Part shown: in pieces, positions 1 to 10,680 of the stretch
Layout: every line of letters starts with the position of its first letter
How positions within the stretch are numbered: the stretch's first letter is position 1
Source of the DNA: Anisus vortex
Taxonomy: Eukaryota; Mollusca; Gastropoda; Planorbidae
Assembly: GCA_949126835.1 (NCBI GenBank)
Contig: OX421499.1
Coordinates: 2,685,553 to 2,749,552 of the forward strand
Direction of reading: 5' to 3'
DNA: 64,000 nt
The notes under the pieces: generated by a model
Database searches by the model: none
The model's input: the letters and a program-made list of their open reading frames with translations, nothing else
Told to the model about the DNA's origin: nothing
Made by a program: the position numbers and the translations under genes

Positions 1-67
1 GCTTGTGGCGTATAATAATGGCGGCTAGAGCATGACGTCACTATCACCGTCTACAGTAGCAGACTGC

Positions 68-125
68 AAAATGCTGAGTGGTTAGCGTCCCGGGCTGCCA
101 TCCGGCTGACCTGGGATCTTTTCCC
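68..125 (+). mobile_element. tRNA-headed SINE fragment (family C)
   Basis: Carries GCTGAGTGGTTAGCGTC, an A-box-like start, followed by CTGACCTGGGATCTTTTCCCC. It is the reverse complement of the element near 6600-6660. Only the tRNA-like head is preserved. Confidence 0.45.
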
Positions 126-199
126 CATTGATATAATATTTTGCCTTGGACAACACTTCAGGGATGATTTGAAAGACGGCACGGGGCGCCGCAGTGATG

Positions 200-700
200 G
201 AATTATAAGGTATAGGCCTATCAAAAAAAAAAAAACGGACGAGCACAAAGGGCTCTTGAGTCCAGGTCGTAACGTTTTAGGGCTTAGCTCGGGGGGGGGG
301 GGACTCCAAAGCTCTGTCCAGGCTCCAGCTCCAGCCACCCCCACGACACGCCGAAGGCGTGGCGTGCCGTTTAACAGGGAAGGTTTTCGCAGCCCAGCGA
401 TTGTTCACTGCGGTTCCCACATAGGATCATTATCATGTCCTGCAATGTCACAGGGTGGTTTTTGAGACGGGATTGCTGCGACCATTGCTTCCTCCCCACC
501 GAGACCCCATGGCCTCTCGGCAGTGCAATAGGTCTCGGACCCGCAGCGGGAGCAGTCTCCCGTGCGTTCGCTGTTTCATAGTTATGTTTCATCTTAATGG
601 GATCGTACCCACGTATCGGCGGTTTACAAACTTCGCCAGCTTTGAGACCCATGGGTACAGAAGTGCCGCATTGACTTAACATTGAGCTTAATATATATGA
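200..700 (-). repeat. GC-rich dispersed repeat, copy 1
   Basis: Read on the minus strand, it aligns by eye with 48600-49100 and more weakly with 33790-34310. The shared order is: a stretch reading roughly CTGGCGAAG-GTAAACC, then GCGGGAGAC, GAGGAAG and GCAGCAATCCCGTCTC, ending with CTGGACT...CTCGTC.GTTT. It may be the 5' part of a non-LTR retrotransposon or a SINE. Not classified. Confidence 0.5.
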
Positions 701-1557
701 CTAATATATCCGCAGTGATGGAAGCCTGGTCCACAGTCTAATGCGGCTGACGGAAAAAATATCTTTTTTTGTAAATGTCGGCGCGTGCGTGTGGAACACG
801 AAGTTTGAGCTGATGACCTCTGGTAGAGCGAAAAACTTGTTGGACGAGATCTGGTTGTGTGGACATGTCCACGTGGCCATTCATGAACTTTTACATCATA
901 ATAATATTCAGTAGGTACTTGAGTTTGTCTACCGCTCTGCGCTTGTTTTGAGGCCCTCGAAGTCCTGTAGGATAGGCCCTACTACGTGCTGCACGTCATT
1001 GGGTCATCTCTTATGTGGATATCAGGTGTTGTTGGTGGGGATCCCACACCATCTATGCGTAATCCAGGATGGGTCGAGAGCTATTCACTCTTATACTATA
1101 GCATAGGCTATAAGTGCTATACTATAAGTCTTGGGCCTTAGGTCTAGCGATTGCACCTGAATCATTGTGGAACATCCCTTTAGATTCCCAGGGATGAATG
1201 CGCAGGCTCTGCTTGTACTTCTGCCAGTAAACTAGGCCTATTAATCTATTTGTTTGAGTGTTGATTCGATTTCCCCGATCGATAACTGATATTGATATTA
1301 TATTTATGAGTAACCATGACATTTTAAAAAAAATTAAAATTAATTATATTGTCAATTTGAAAACAACACCTATATAGATCTAGATCTAATTAATATAATA
1401 TTAAAACTAATTTTTAATAAGTAGATCGGAAGTATGATATGAATTAGCAAAAATATTATAGACTAGTGGAAGTAGTGATCAGCTTTGGAATTTTAAAACA
1501 AACACGCAGATATGTATAGTTATTATTATTTTACTGTTGCTAAGGTAATTACAATCG

Positions 1558-1586
1558 TGCGCATGCGTTTAGTGAATTACCGGAAG
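1558..1586 (+). promoter_or_regulatory. Candidate DYNLRB promoter (NRF1-like and ETS-like sites)
   Basis: TGCGCATGCG at 1558-1567 matches the palindromic NRF1-type motif, and CCGGAAG at 1580-1586 matches an ETS core. Such pairs are typical of TATA-less housekeeping promoters. The pair lies about 100 bp before the ATG|GTAAAT proposed as exon 1. Function is inferred from motif and position. Confidence 0.4.
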
Positions 1587-1685
1587 ATCACTACAACTAC
1601 AACTACACAAAATAAAAAATAAAAACTCACCAGCTCCTCGGCGTTTTCCACGGTAACAACAACAGAGTCAACTATAATAATAATA

Positions 1686-1688
1686 ATG
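1686..1688 (+). CDS. DYNLRB: DYNLRB exon 1 coding part: start codon alone
   Basis: The ATG is immediately followed by the splice donor GTAAAT, giving phase 0. Exon 2 begins in phase 0 with TCT CAA GAA (SQE), which matches the family start after Met. There is no other in-frame Met before the conserved core. The assignment rests on position and phase only. A different upstream ATG|GT would fit equally well. Confidence 0.5.
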
Positions 1689-4600
1689 GTAAATATAATA
1701 ATTGTTTGTTTGATTAAAAAATTAAACAAAGATGAGAATGGGAATATTTTCAACGCTAAATCCATTCACTACATTACGATATTTTGTGCTTAAGATATAA
1801 TTGAATAAATTGATTATTAATCATGGACAAGATAAAAGTTTAAAAAGTTAAAGTACGTAGTAGACGTAGTAGTAGTTAAATTATTTACTATTATTTTAAT
1901 TTAGATCTATGATCTAGTCTAGTATTTAGTATACGTATACCGTATAACGGTATAATTTAGTATTTAGGCTTGGCCTAAATTAAATTATTTAAAAATATTA
2001 TAATACGCAGCCCAATACATCAGTGGGCTTTCAGACTTTCACTTTCATATGATGATATAGGCAGAGAACAAACAGTGATAATAAATGGCTCTAAGTCTCT
2101 AAGTCATCACCAATAACAGTAACTCAGGAGTTCCACAAGGAACTGTTCTAGGGCTCTAGACTCTAGGGCCCCTACTATTTCTAATTTACATTAATGATCT
2201 GCCAAATGGCATCAACACAGGAACAAAAGTAAGATTATTTGCAGATGATTGCATAATTTATAGAATAATAAAGACAGGAAAAGATAGTGAACTTTTACAA
2301 AAAGACCTAGATGAACTAATAAAATGGGAATCAAACTGGAGTATGTCTTTTCACCCAGAAAAATGCCAACTAATAAGGGTATCCAAGAAAAAGAAACAAA
2401 TAATAGCAAACTACTTCATTCATGGTAAAGAACTAACTCAAACTAGCAATGCTAAGTATCTGGGAGTAATAATAAATGATAAGTTATTTTGGAACCCTCA
2501 TATTGATGAAGTAATAAAAAAATCAAACAAAACATTAGGATTCATAAAAAGGAACTTTTACAAATGTAATAAGAATATAAAACTAAAATGCTATCTCACA
2601 TTAGTTAGGCCTATACTAGAATATGCAGCATCTGTATGGGACCCATCAACTAAGGAAAACATTAAAAAATTAGAACAAATTCAAAAAAGAGCTGCAAGGT
2701 TCATAACTAGTGAATATTCCCAATTAACAAGAGTAACACCATTAGTAAAATCACTAAACCTAGAAACACTAGAGGACAGAAGGGCAAAGAGTAAAGTAGT
2801 AGTAATAATACACAAGGCATTAAACTCTAATTTAGAAATACAACACAAACCTGTTGCAAAGCTCAGATAACGCAAACATAAACAAATATTTATTTTTACT
2901 GGACGATTAACAAAGCCATTATCCATATGGGAAAGATTTTTGAAGACATCTGTTTCTTCATCTAAGTTTCTGTCCATACTCAAGTTCCTATCCCTAGACT
3001 GGGTCGGCACAAAAAGAAGTCTTTTGAAGTACGCTCTATCGACTCAGTGACACCTGAATTATACCATGCTACCAATTGCAGGATAGTATTAAGGTACACT
3101 GTCTTCTATAGCCATGCCAAATGTCCTGGGTTTAAATCCATGTTAACAAACACCAATGTTTTCCATAAATGAAATGAAACACACTATTGATATTTCAATA
3201 GCTTTATTTCTTATAGATTTGAAAAACAAGTTAGAGGGCAGAATTATTCCGAAATGTCCTGAAATTTTTCAATCGGCCAATTGTAGTTTTGAAAACATTG
3301 ATGAGACATGGCACGGTTTTCTCTAGCCTTTGTGGTTCCACCCACTTCCTTTCAAGGCAGCAGGTTCTGATTTTGGTCCGCACCGGGTATTTGATTTCCC
3401 CAGTACCTACCATATCTGGTGGGCATTTCCCTATCGACCGCCCAGGGAGGCGCCCGATGTGAGATCAGAAACTCCCAACGCCTCTCTATGTCAGCTTTGT
3501 TGACTATGAGAAAGCCTTCGACAGTGTAGATAGGCAAACCCTCTCGAGAGGGTTGAGGTATTATGGAGTGCGCAGAAGATCATGGTCATAATCAGGTAGG
3601 GATGACCTGCCGCGTTGTTTCTAAGTACTTGTTAGTGATTTCAGGCCCCTCCCCTTGAACTATACAACCTGCACACATGGACAATTGATTACCGTATATA
3701 CTCGCGTATAAGTCGCACCGGTGTATAAGTCGCACCCTAGTTCAAGACTTTTTTTTCTTATATGTTGTCATTGACCCGCGCATAAGTCGCACCCTGACTT
3801 CCCGGATTATACTGCCTTTTAATATCTAAAAAATGCATACCTTTTAAACATAAAAGTTACTAAATATTCACCCTAATTTGTAAACTTTCCTTAGACAATG
3901 GTTTTAATCGTGCATAAAGGCAAACATAATCAAATAAAGGCAGGGCTTCATTTATTTTGAACAACCGATCTATAGGCCTACAGACATTAGTGAGATGGGA
4001 AAGTAAGGTATCTGTTTCTTCATCTAAGTCCCTTTCCCTACTCAAGTTTCTATCCCTATAAACACTACACACAAAATAAGTACGTCATTAGACTCAATGT
4101 CGCCTAGACTGGAGACTGGGAGGCGCCGGCATTTATGATGCGCTATACATGTGTCCTATTTACCATTAACATTGTTTGTAATGATTTCAGGTGCGTCTGC
4201 GCGACCGACATATAATAAGATGTGTTTTTTTTCAACTCTTACGTGCAACTAATGGAAAATAAAACACACTATTGACATTTCACGCGTCCATCTGCCAATC
4301 GTAGTTTTAGAAACATTGCCTAGACATTGCGCGGTTTTATCGGAATGCTCAACACTGCCTAGACTAAATAAAACGCCTCTTAAGCTTTTATGCCTACCTA
4401 CATTATAGGCCTACACAGGCTTTCACACATTTAGATTCATACCATACTGTAATTTGTGCTCAATAAGCCTACCGAAAATGCCGCCTGCCTTTAAACTTAC
4501 GATACGTTTCGGAAATACAAAATCGTTCCAAAAGTTCAAAAGAAAAGCGGGTTGGTGAGGGTCTGAAAAACCTAAAATATTTGTCGATTTCAATTTCAGT

Positions 4601-7453
4601 TATATAAAGATAGTAATATTTACACCTACGAAAGTTTTCTAAATGTAAAATGTATGCCTACGCATATCCTAGTAATTCTACACAACTCCAATCAACTATA
4701 CGGGTTATAATGGAAACTTTATGACAGAGTAAAGATGTTTTTCAAACTTTTCAAAAACAGTGTTGGGTGTATAAGTCGCACCCCTACTTTTTGTCGAAAT
4801 TTTCGGTTAAAAAAGTGCGACTTATACGCGAGTATATATGGTATATATTGATGAATATATTTGTTTATTACAGTCTCAAGAAATTGAAGATACTATCAAA
4901 AGGATTCAGTCTCACAAAGGTGTCATGGGTGTTATTATAGTAAACAATGATGGTGAGTTTCCCTTCAATGTATTATGAACTATGAAACAGTTGTTAGGCT
5001 ATTCTTTTCTCACATTTGTTACTCTTTACACCCTTGTCACTTTTTTTCTCACATTTTCACACGTTTGATACTCTTTTATCACATTTGTCACACATTTGTT
5101 ACTCTTTTATCACATTTGATACTCTTTTATCACATTTGTCACACATTTGTTACTCTTTTATCACATTTGATACTCTTTTATTATCACATTTGTCAAGTTT
5201 ATTTATCAAGTTTATCATGGCCAATGAAATGAATCCTAAAGTTTATCATGGCCAATGAAACTTTCCCTAAAGTTTATCATGGCCAATGAAACTGGCCCTA
5301 AAGTTTATCATGGCCAATGAAACTGATCCTAAAGCTTATCATGGCCAATGAAACTGTTCCTAAAGTTTATCATGGCCAATGAAACTGTCCCTAAAATTTA
5401 TCATGGCCAATGAAACTGTCCCTAAAGTTTATCACCGCCAATGAAACTGTCTCTAAAGTTTATCATGGCCAATGAAACTGTCCCTAAAGTTTATCTTGGC
5501 CAATTAAACTGTCCTTAAAGTTTGTCATGGACAATAGAACTGTATTTAAGTTTAAAAAGGAAATACATTTTAATTACATAATAATAAAATAATAATGTAA
5601 CCCTTAGATTTTGTAGAGTCTGCCCTCTATGGGACACTAAGAGTTATAAAAAGAGTTGTTAATAATTTTCTGAAGAGAGTCAGATTTTTTTTTCCAGGCA
5701 TACCGCTAAGATCCTCATTGGACAACTCAACATCAGTCCACTATGCCAGCCTTATTCACAATCTAGCCACCAAAGCTCGCTCTGTTATCAAGGAAATTGA
5801 TTCCACCAACGATCTGAGGTTTCTTCGGGTCCGCTCCAGAAAGCATGAAATTCTAGTAGCGCCCGGTATGTTGTATTGTCATGGTATAATTTGTGCTTCA
5901 TTTTTGGTTATAGTCTTATGTTAACTACAATATAGTATACAAGTCAAGTTGCCCGGGGAAAAAAATACACACGCCTATGGCTACAGATAAAAAAAAATAC
6001 ATACGCCTATGGCTACAGATGAAAAAAATACATACGCCTATGGCTACAGATTTTAAAAAATACATACGCCTATGGCTACAGATAAAAAAAAACAACATAC
6101 GCCTATGGCTACAGATTAAAAAAATACATACGCCTATGGCTACAGATTTTAAAAAATACATACGCCTATGGCTACAGATTTAAAAAAATACATACGCCTA
6201 TGGCTACAGATAAAGAAAAATACATACGCCTATGGCTACAGATAAAAAAAATACATACGCCTATGGCTACAGATAAAAAAAAAACTGCAATGAAAAGAAA
6301 GCTATAATAATTAAAAAAATATAATTATTTAATTAAAACATTTGGGAAAGTAATTTCAAAAAAATATTGTAATTGGGTTAAAAAATATGCATGTCTTTTT
6401 TTTTCACTAAAAGTTACGACTATCCATGGGGCCCTGGCTGAGAATCGAACACCCCTCTTCCGCGATTGTTAGATTTTACTTACTGATAACATTTTAGGGA
6501 ATTTTAAGTCCTGAAATTCTTTACAATCTTTAAAAAAAAGTAATATTAGTGGAAATGTTTAAAAGTAGCCTGCCTACTGCTATTACAGAAAGAAAAAAAA
6601 AGGTTATCAGTGGGGAAAAGAACCCAGGTCACCCAAATGGCAGTCAGAGATGCTAACCACTCAGCTAGGGAGGACACATGCATAAAGTGACATTTGCAAA
6701 AGTAAAATATGTGACAATAAGATCATGTGTTCTTCAATTTGACCAATGGGAGTCGGATTACACACAAACATCCCAGAAGTTTTACTTTTCTAATTGTTAT
6801 ACTTTTGAAGATGTTTAAACCATAATATGAACCTGCTTTAAATTTTTCTAAACATATCAAAGTATTTGTTTATCAGATGCTCCCCACAGTGCAACCTTTA
6901 TAGTCTATAGATTTCTATGTACTTTATTGTGTAAATGACACTGTTTTGTATGTACTTTATTGTGTAAATGATAATGTTTGTATGTACTTTACTGTGTAAA
7001 TGATACTGTTTGTATGTACTTTACTGTGTAAATGATACTGTTTGTATGTACTTTACTGTGCAAATGATACTGTTTGTTTGTACTTCACTGTGCAAATGAT
7101 ACTGTTTGTATGTACTTTACAGTGTAACAGTGTAAATGATACTGTTTGTATGTACTTTACTGTGTAAATGATACTGTTTGTATGTAATTTACAGTGTAAA
7201 TGATACTGTTTGTATGTACTTTACAGTATAAATGATACTGTTTGTATGTACTTTACAGTGTAAATGATACTGTTTGTATGTACTTTACTGTGTAAATGAT
7301 ACTGTTTTGTATTTACTTTACTGAGTAAATGATACTGTTTCATATGTACTTTACTGAGTAAATGATACTGTTTCATATGTACTTTACTGTGTAAATGATT
7401 CTATTTCAGAACATGACTATTCCATGATAGTGATTCAGAAGGATGTCAACTGA
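1686..7453 (+). CDS. DYNLRB: Dynein light chain roadblock-type (DYNLRB/robl), 4 exons
   Basis: Roadblock/LC7 light chain, a small dimeric subunit that binds the dynein intermediate chain in cytoplasmic and axonemal dynein. Coding parts are 1686-1688 (ATG only, inferred), 4874-4952, 5698-5865 and 7410-7453. Joined, they give 97 codons plus TGA, the length I recall for Drosophila robl, with intron phases 0, 1 and 1. Family hallmarks are visible: [20 protein letters not shown] near residues 9-28, [28 protein letters not shown] near residues 64-82, and the closing MIVIQKDVN. All junctions are GT/AG. The body exons are near certain. The start exon is inferred from an ATG directly followed by GTAAAT, about 100 bp downstream of a promoter-like motif pair. 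Exon 2 supplies SQEIEDT, so one Met is enough to complete the usual MSQE start. The paralogue (1 or 2) cannot be decided. Confidence 0.93.
2121..2870 (+). pseudogene. L2/CR1-like LINE reverse transcriptase fragment
   Basis: C-terminal half of a non-LTR reverse transcriptase: [10 protein letters not shown], then [13 protein letters not shown], then the catalytic FADDC block near 2238-2253, [28 protein letters not shown] and IQKRAARF. The 14-bp stretch around 2146-2160 looks like a small duplication that breaks the frame between the PQG and GPLL blocks. The frame ends at TAA 2868-2870. Truncated at both ends and not functional. It lies in DYNLRB intron 1. Confidence 0.85.
2880..3350 (-). pseudogene. 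Degenerate copy of the interior of the TA-flanked transposon
   Basis: The minus strand reads [16 protein letters not shown] and later [16 protein letters not shown]. This parallels [16 protein letters not shown] and [18 protein letters not shown] on the minus strand of 3860-4072. Flanking non-coding sequence also matches, for example the CACACTATTGA run near 3180 and 4264. It appears to be an older relative lacking recognisable ends. Confidence 0.5.
3480..3592 (+). pseudogene. LINE reverse transcriptase fragment
   Basis: A short stretch reads [16 protein letters not shown] and LRYYGVRRR, the palm-domain signature of a non-LTR reverse transcriptase of a different lineage from 2121-2870. No continuation is seen on either side. 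Confidence 0.7.
3692..4841 (+). mobile_element. TA-flanked DNA transposon, 1150 bp
   Basis: Left terminus CCGTATATACTCGCG and right terminus CGCGAGTATATATGG are inverted repeats of about 27 bp. They are flanked by TA (3690-3691 and 4842-4843). The TA target and termini suggest a Tc1/mariner (pogo-like) element; the superfamily is an inference. The interior has a minus-strand reading frame (3860-4072) shared with the degenerate copy at 2880-3350. It sits in DYNLRB intron 1, ending 32 bp before exon 2. Confidence 0.75.
4874..4952 (+). CDS. DYNLRB: DYNLRB exon 2 (79 nt)
   Basis: The acceptor TTTATTACAG precedes TCTCAAG, and the donor is GTGAGT. The exon encodes 26 residues, including the conserved strand [11 protein letters not shown], and ends in phase 1. 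The right end of a TA-flanked transposon lies only 32 bp upstream, so the acceptor region is squeezed against the element. Confidence 0.95.
5048..5195 (+). repeat. Minisatellite, TTATCACATTTG units
   Basis: Interleaved copies of TTATCACATTTG with GATACTCTTT or TCACACATTTGTTACTC in DYNLRB intron 2. It runs almost directly into the next array. Confidence 0.85.
5211..5551 (+). repeat. 31-bp minisatellite, 11 units
   Basis: Units begin TTTATCATGGCCAATGAAAC and end CCTAAAG. Divergence is highest in the last two units. DYNLRB intron 2. Confidence 0.95.
5698..5865 (+). CDS. DYNLRB: DYNLRB exon 3 (168 nt)
   Basis: The acceptor is TTTTTTTTTCCAG and the donor GTATGT. It encodes the central helix and strands: [18 protein letters not shown], the helix [17 protein letters not shown], and [15 protein letters not shown], the most conserved stretch of the family. 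It enters and leaves in phase 1. Confidence 0.97.
5964..6284 (+). repeat. About 30-bp minisatellite, 10 units
   Basis: The core CGCCTATGGCTACAGAT is separated by A-rich spacers of variable length. DYNLRB intron 3. Confidence 0.95.
6465..6700 (-). mobile_element. tRNA-headed SINE (family C)
   Basis: On the minus strand the head CTAGCTGAGTGGTTAGCATC and the ACCTGGGTTCTTTTCCCC part resemble tRNA A and B boxes. The body matches the elements at 34681-35275 (ATTCTTTACAATCTTTAAAA, TTAGATTTTACTTACTGA). DYNLRB intron 3. Confidence 0.6.
6917..7407 (+). repeat. 33-bp minisatellite, about 14 units, reaching the exon 4 acceptor
   Basis: The unit is TGTATGTACTTTACTGTG followed by TAAATGATACTGTTT. The last, diverged unit (TGTGTAAATGATTCTATTTC) supplies the AG acceptor region of DYNLRB exon 4. 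Confidence 0.95.
7410..7453 (+). CDS. DYNLRB: DYNLRB exon 4 (44 nt, C-terminus and stop)
   Basis: It completes GAA, then [13 protein letters not shown] and TGA at 7451-7453, matching the family ending DYxxIVIQN. The acceptor ATTCTATTTCAG is the diverged last unit of a 33-bp minisatellite that fills most of intron 3. Confidence 0.93.
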
Positions 7454-8663
7454 CACTCTCCAGTTCAGCATGATCGAGAACATTTGTTACACAGTTTTTT
7501 TTTGTTCCTGGCCACTTCCAGGCTTGCCACGGTAGTCACTTGGTGTTTGGGGGAAATTAGATTAGATGGTGCAGGGTCGAATACTTTTGAACGTGCATTG
7601 TTTTCTTCTTTTAGTCAAATGATTTTTTCAAGGCATTTTTATTAACACCTCTTCACTTGGATCTAAGAATTGCTGGGATAGTATTTGTCAAAACAATATT
7701 TTTAAAGTAGAATATCAAAGCCTATTAGACACATAGGTCAACAGAATTCAACATTTGTCTAATTTTATTTTAAAATTTTTGTTGGTAAAAAAAAAAAAAA
7801 AAAAAAAAATTATTAGAAATCTAATAACAAAAATAAATAGTTTAACAAAAGAAAAATATTTTTGATTATGACATGGTTTACATTCTTATACCATGGTTTA
7901 GATTTTTTTACGAAGTCTTTAAATATTTGTTTTCCTAAGCAATAATACTACAGTTTAAATTGTGAACATTTTCATTTTATGGTCTGTGATATTCATCTGC
8001 CAGTCATTTATTCCTGATGTTGAACAAAGCATTCCTAGCCAAGTCTTGAAGTGTTGTCGGTGGCGACGTACGCTGGGCACCGTCAGTCTTTTTGTATTTG
8101 AAATAGTGATTTTGAAGTTCTGAATGTAAATTATACACCAGTCAGTGTAGTTAACCAGATTTGATTGAACAAACTATGCTCCTCTTCGTTGTCTGTAACC
8201 AGATTGTTCATATATCTAGCAGCATTGTTTGAATTTTTTTGGGGACTATAAACAAGTGTCTCTTGTATAAATTTTTTTAATGGATTGTGTTCACTTTACA
8301 AGGTGATTGTGTTTTTTTAATTATTTTTTGTGTGTATGTTTTTTTTTATAAAATCAATTGTTACATATTTTCCAAAAATCATGTGTGATTTAGGTCTTAT
8401 TTAGTGTATTGTCATTAATGGTGTAAAAGAAAATAGTATTTTCTGGTAGATATCATTATTATGCTCTTGGCTCTATTGTAAAGAATTTTAAAAAGTAATA
8501 CATTGGACTCACTGAGCTATACATATACATGGATTGGCAATGTTTATATAAAAGTAAAAAATGTTTTGAGATCTCAGAATTGAAACATTTTTTTTAGAGA
8601 GACTTCCTGTTATCAAACCCGATAACTTTTTATTGCGTTTACAACACATTCAAAGAGTTATGA

Positions 8664-8959
8664 CCGTATATACTCATGCATAAGTCGCACCCCAAGTTTA
8701 AACTTGCGCTATGCTTTGGCAATACAAATACGGTCCCAATGTTCAAAAGAAAAGAATGTAAAATGTAGGCCTACGCATACCCTAGTAATTCTACTTCACT
8801 ACAATCAACGATACAGGAGATGTAGGAAATTTTATGATAGTAGTGATGTTTTTTTTTTTTTTAACTTTTCAAAAACAGTGTTGTGTGTATAAATCGAACG
8901 CCTACTTTTTGTCAAAATATTTAAGTAAAAAACTGTGACTTATCTGCGAGTATATACCG
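8664..8959 (+). mobile_element. Internally deleted copy of the TA-flanked transposon
   Basis: Left end CCGTATATACTCATG and right end GCGAGTATATACCG. Interior segments match the 3692-4841 element near 4495-4560 and 4740-4800, with the middle missing. The right side is followed by TA, but the left flanking dinucleotide is GA, so the target duplication is decayed. Confidence 0.7.
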
Positions 8960-9765
8960 TAATTCATACCAATATTTGTTTTAGACGACAGCAGTTAGCA
9001 AATACCCAGTACATAAGTTAAAAAATCTATACCAAAAAATCATAATGTATAATTCATCCAGATTATTAGATTATCCTAACTTTTTTTTTAGGTAAAGTAA
9101 AGGTGTGTAATAGCAGACTTTTTGTTTTTTACTCTGCTCAGAGTTAAAGGACAGCTTTCCATGTTTATATAGATCAGTGACCGGCATTCAAATACTAATG
9201 AGTCATTGAGTGCTAAGAAAGTCATGGCATAGATTTCATAGTGGTCTTGTTTTTATGGGTGTTGAAAGATCCTAAAATGTTGTTGACATAGAAACAATGG
9301 TATTTGTGCAAATAGCAATAAGTCTTATATTAATCATATATTTTTTTTTTTTTGTTCTACCAGAGTGCAATGTTAATATATCTATTTATTTTTGTTCAAA
9401 TATATATAATATATATATACCCCGGTATATATACATTTTACACTAAAAGAAATTTGCTCAACATACACTTTTACTTCTTGTCAAAAGTATTGAAATTCAC
9501 TTTACATATAAGTTACTTGATTGTCTGATAACTTTATAGATGCTCAGCCACAAGGTATTGAAATTTACATTACATATAAGACATTTCATTGATGGAAAGA
9601 AATTGAAATTTCTACATTACATATGACTATGACACGTCATTTTCTGATAGCTCAATAGATGGAAAGCCACATTTAGCTTTATAAATTTAATTTCTTAATA
9701 TTTTAAAACATTTTATGTCTAATAAAATGTGTTGTTCTGGTGGGAGGGGGGGTTAAGTTCTACTC

Positions 9766-10209
9766 CAGGGGTTGGCAACCCTTTGATAATAGTGTGCCAA
9801 ACTGTAATTTCTAATTCATTCTGCAGATTAAAAGTCACCCTGCTTTAGCACTCAATTACTAAAAGAAGAGGCCTCAATTACTAAGCCGGCTGGCCTAGCG
9901 GTTAGTTCACCGGACTGTCAACCAAAAAACCATCTGACAGGTCGCGGGTTCTAGCCCGGCCGCCGACGGATCCCTGTCGCCCTGCAGGAGTTTTGGGCCT
10001 GTAAACATATTTGCGCCAGCAGGCAGCAGTGTGTTTACAGAGCGCACTGAGCATGCTGAAATAGCATGGATAGAAGCGCTATATAAGTAACCAATTTTTA
10101 ATTTAATTTAAGATACTTTGAATAAATGTTTTTAGGAGTCTTCTACATGCCATTAAAAATCGTTCTGCGTGCCAAGTCTGGCACGTGTGCTGTAGGTTGC
10201 CGACCCCTG
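9766..10209 (+). mobile_element. hAT-type MITE, 444 bp, with SINE inside
   Basis: Termini CAGGGGTTGGCAACC and GGTTGCCGACCCCTG are inverted. The 8-bp flanks TTCTACTC and ACCTACTC agree at six positions, consistent with a decayed hAT target duplication. The middle is interrupted by a family B SINE. Confidence 0.75.
9884..10100 (+). mobile_element. tRNA-headed SINE (family B)
   Basis: The head GCCGGCTGGCCTAGCGGTTA (A-box-like) is followed by GCGGGTTCTAGCCC (B-box-like). The tail AGCGCTATATAAGTAACC leads into an A/T-rich end. Nearly the same sequence occurs at 56859-57070. Confidence 0.75.
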
Positions 10210-10617
10210 ACCTACTCTATTGAACGTAACCTGTCTGATCAGTGACTGATTATAATTTAAAGATTGAAAATAACTTTTTCTTTGGTTGTGAAATAAATAT
10301 TTTTGAAGTTGTTTTTTTTTTATGTTATCCACTATGTTGGCTGATTGGGCCTGACCTCAATCGCAATGTTTTACAACCCCATATAGTGATGCACTGTGTT
10401 CTGAAATTTCACGGAACCCTGATTTTTGTGTAATGTATGTTTTCTTATTGTATTTTTTTTTAATTGTAAACATTAATGTAAGTTATAGGTTAGTCAAATT
10501 GTCATAGCTTGAAGGCCTTAGGACTTGATGACTTGTATGTTTACAGAAGTTCCGTCATATAATTAGAAGATTATTACGTCCTAGGCCCAGAGCTGCGGGG
10601 ATTGGTTGGCGGCAAGG

Positions 10618-10680
10618 TTAGAACCAGGGCCGCTTATTATAGTTGACAGTCCGGTGTACTAGCCGCAGGATCAGCCTGCT
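10618..10680 (-). mobile_element. Family B SINE head fragment
   Basis: The minus strand carries the GGTTAG/GTCAACTAT and GGTTCTAACC segments of the family B head; the body is missing. Confidence 0.4.

Larger units (their letters stand above)
1..1550. other. Upstream repeat-rich region without a gene
   Basis: Contains a tRNA-headed SINE piece (about 68-125), a poly-G run near 290, a GC-rich dispersed repeat on the minus strand (about 200-700), and AT-rich sequence from 1320. None of its open reading frames resembles a known protein. Confidence 0.6.

Noticed and set aside
1577..1765. Minus-strand coding exon ending GAGGAGCTG|GTGAGT
   Set aside because: It looks tempting because of a good donor and TVENAEEL, but the rest is low-complexity Ile/Val sequence and no partner exon was found.
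5016..6183. Repeat-coded frames in the DYNLRB introns
   Set aside because: They arise from the minisatellites and overlap a well-supported intron.
5048..7407. CRISPR-like regular repeats
   Set aside because: Units are contiguous without unique spacers and lie in eukaryotic introns.
9884..9960. tRNA gene
   Set aside because: Same reasoning; the identical head recurs at 56859 with the same non-tRNA body.
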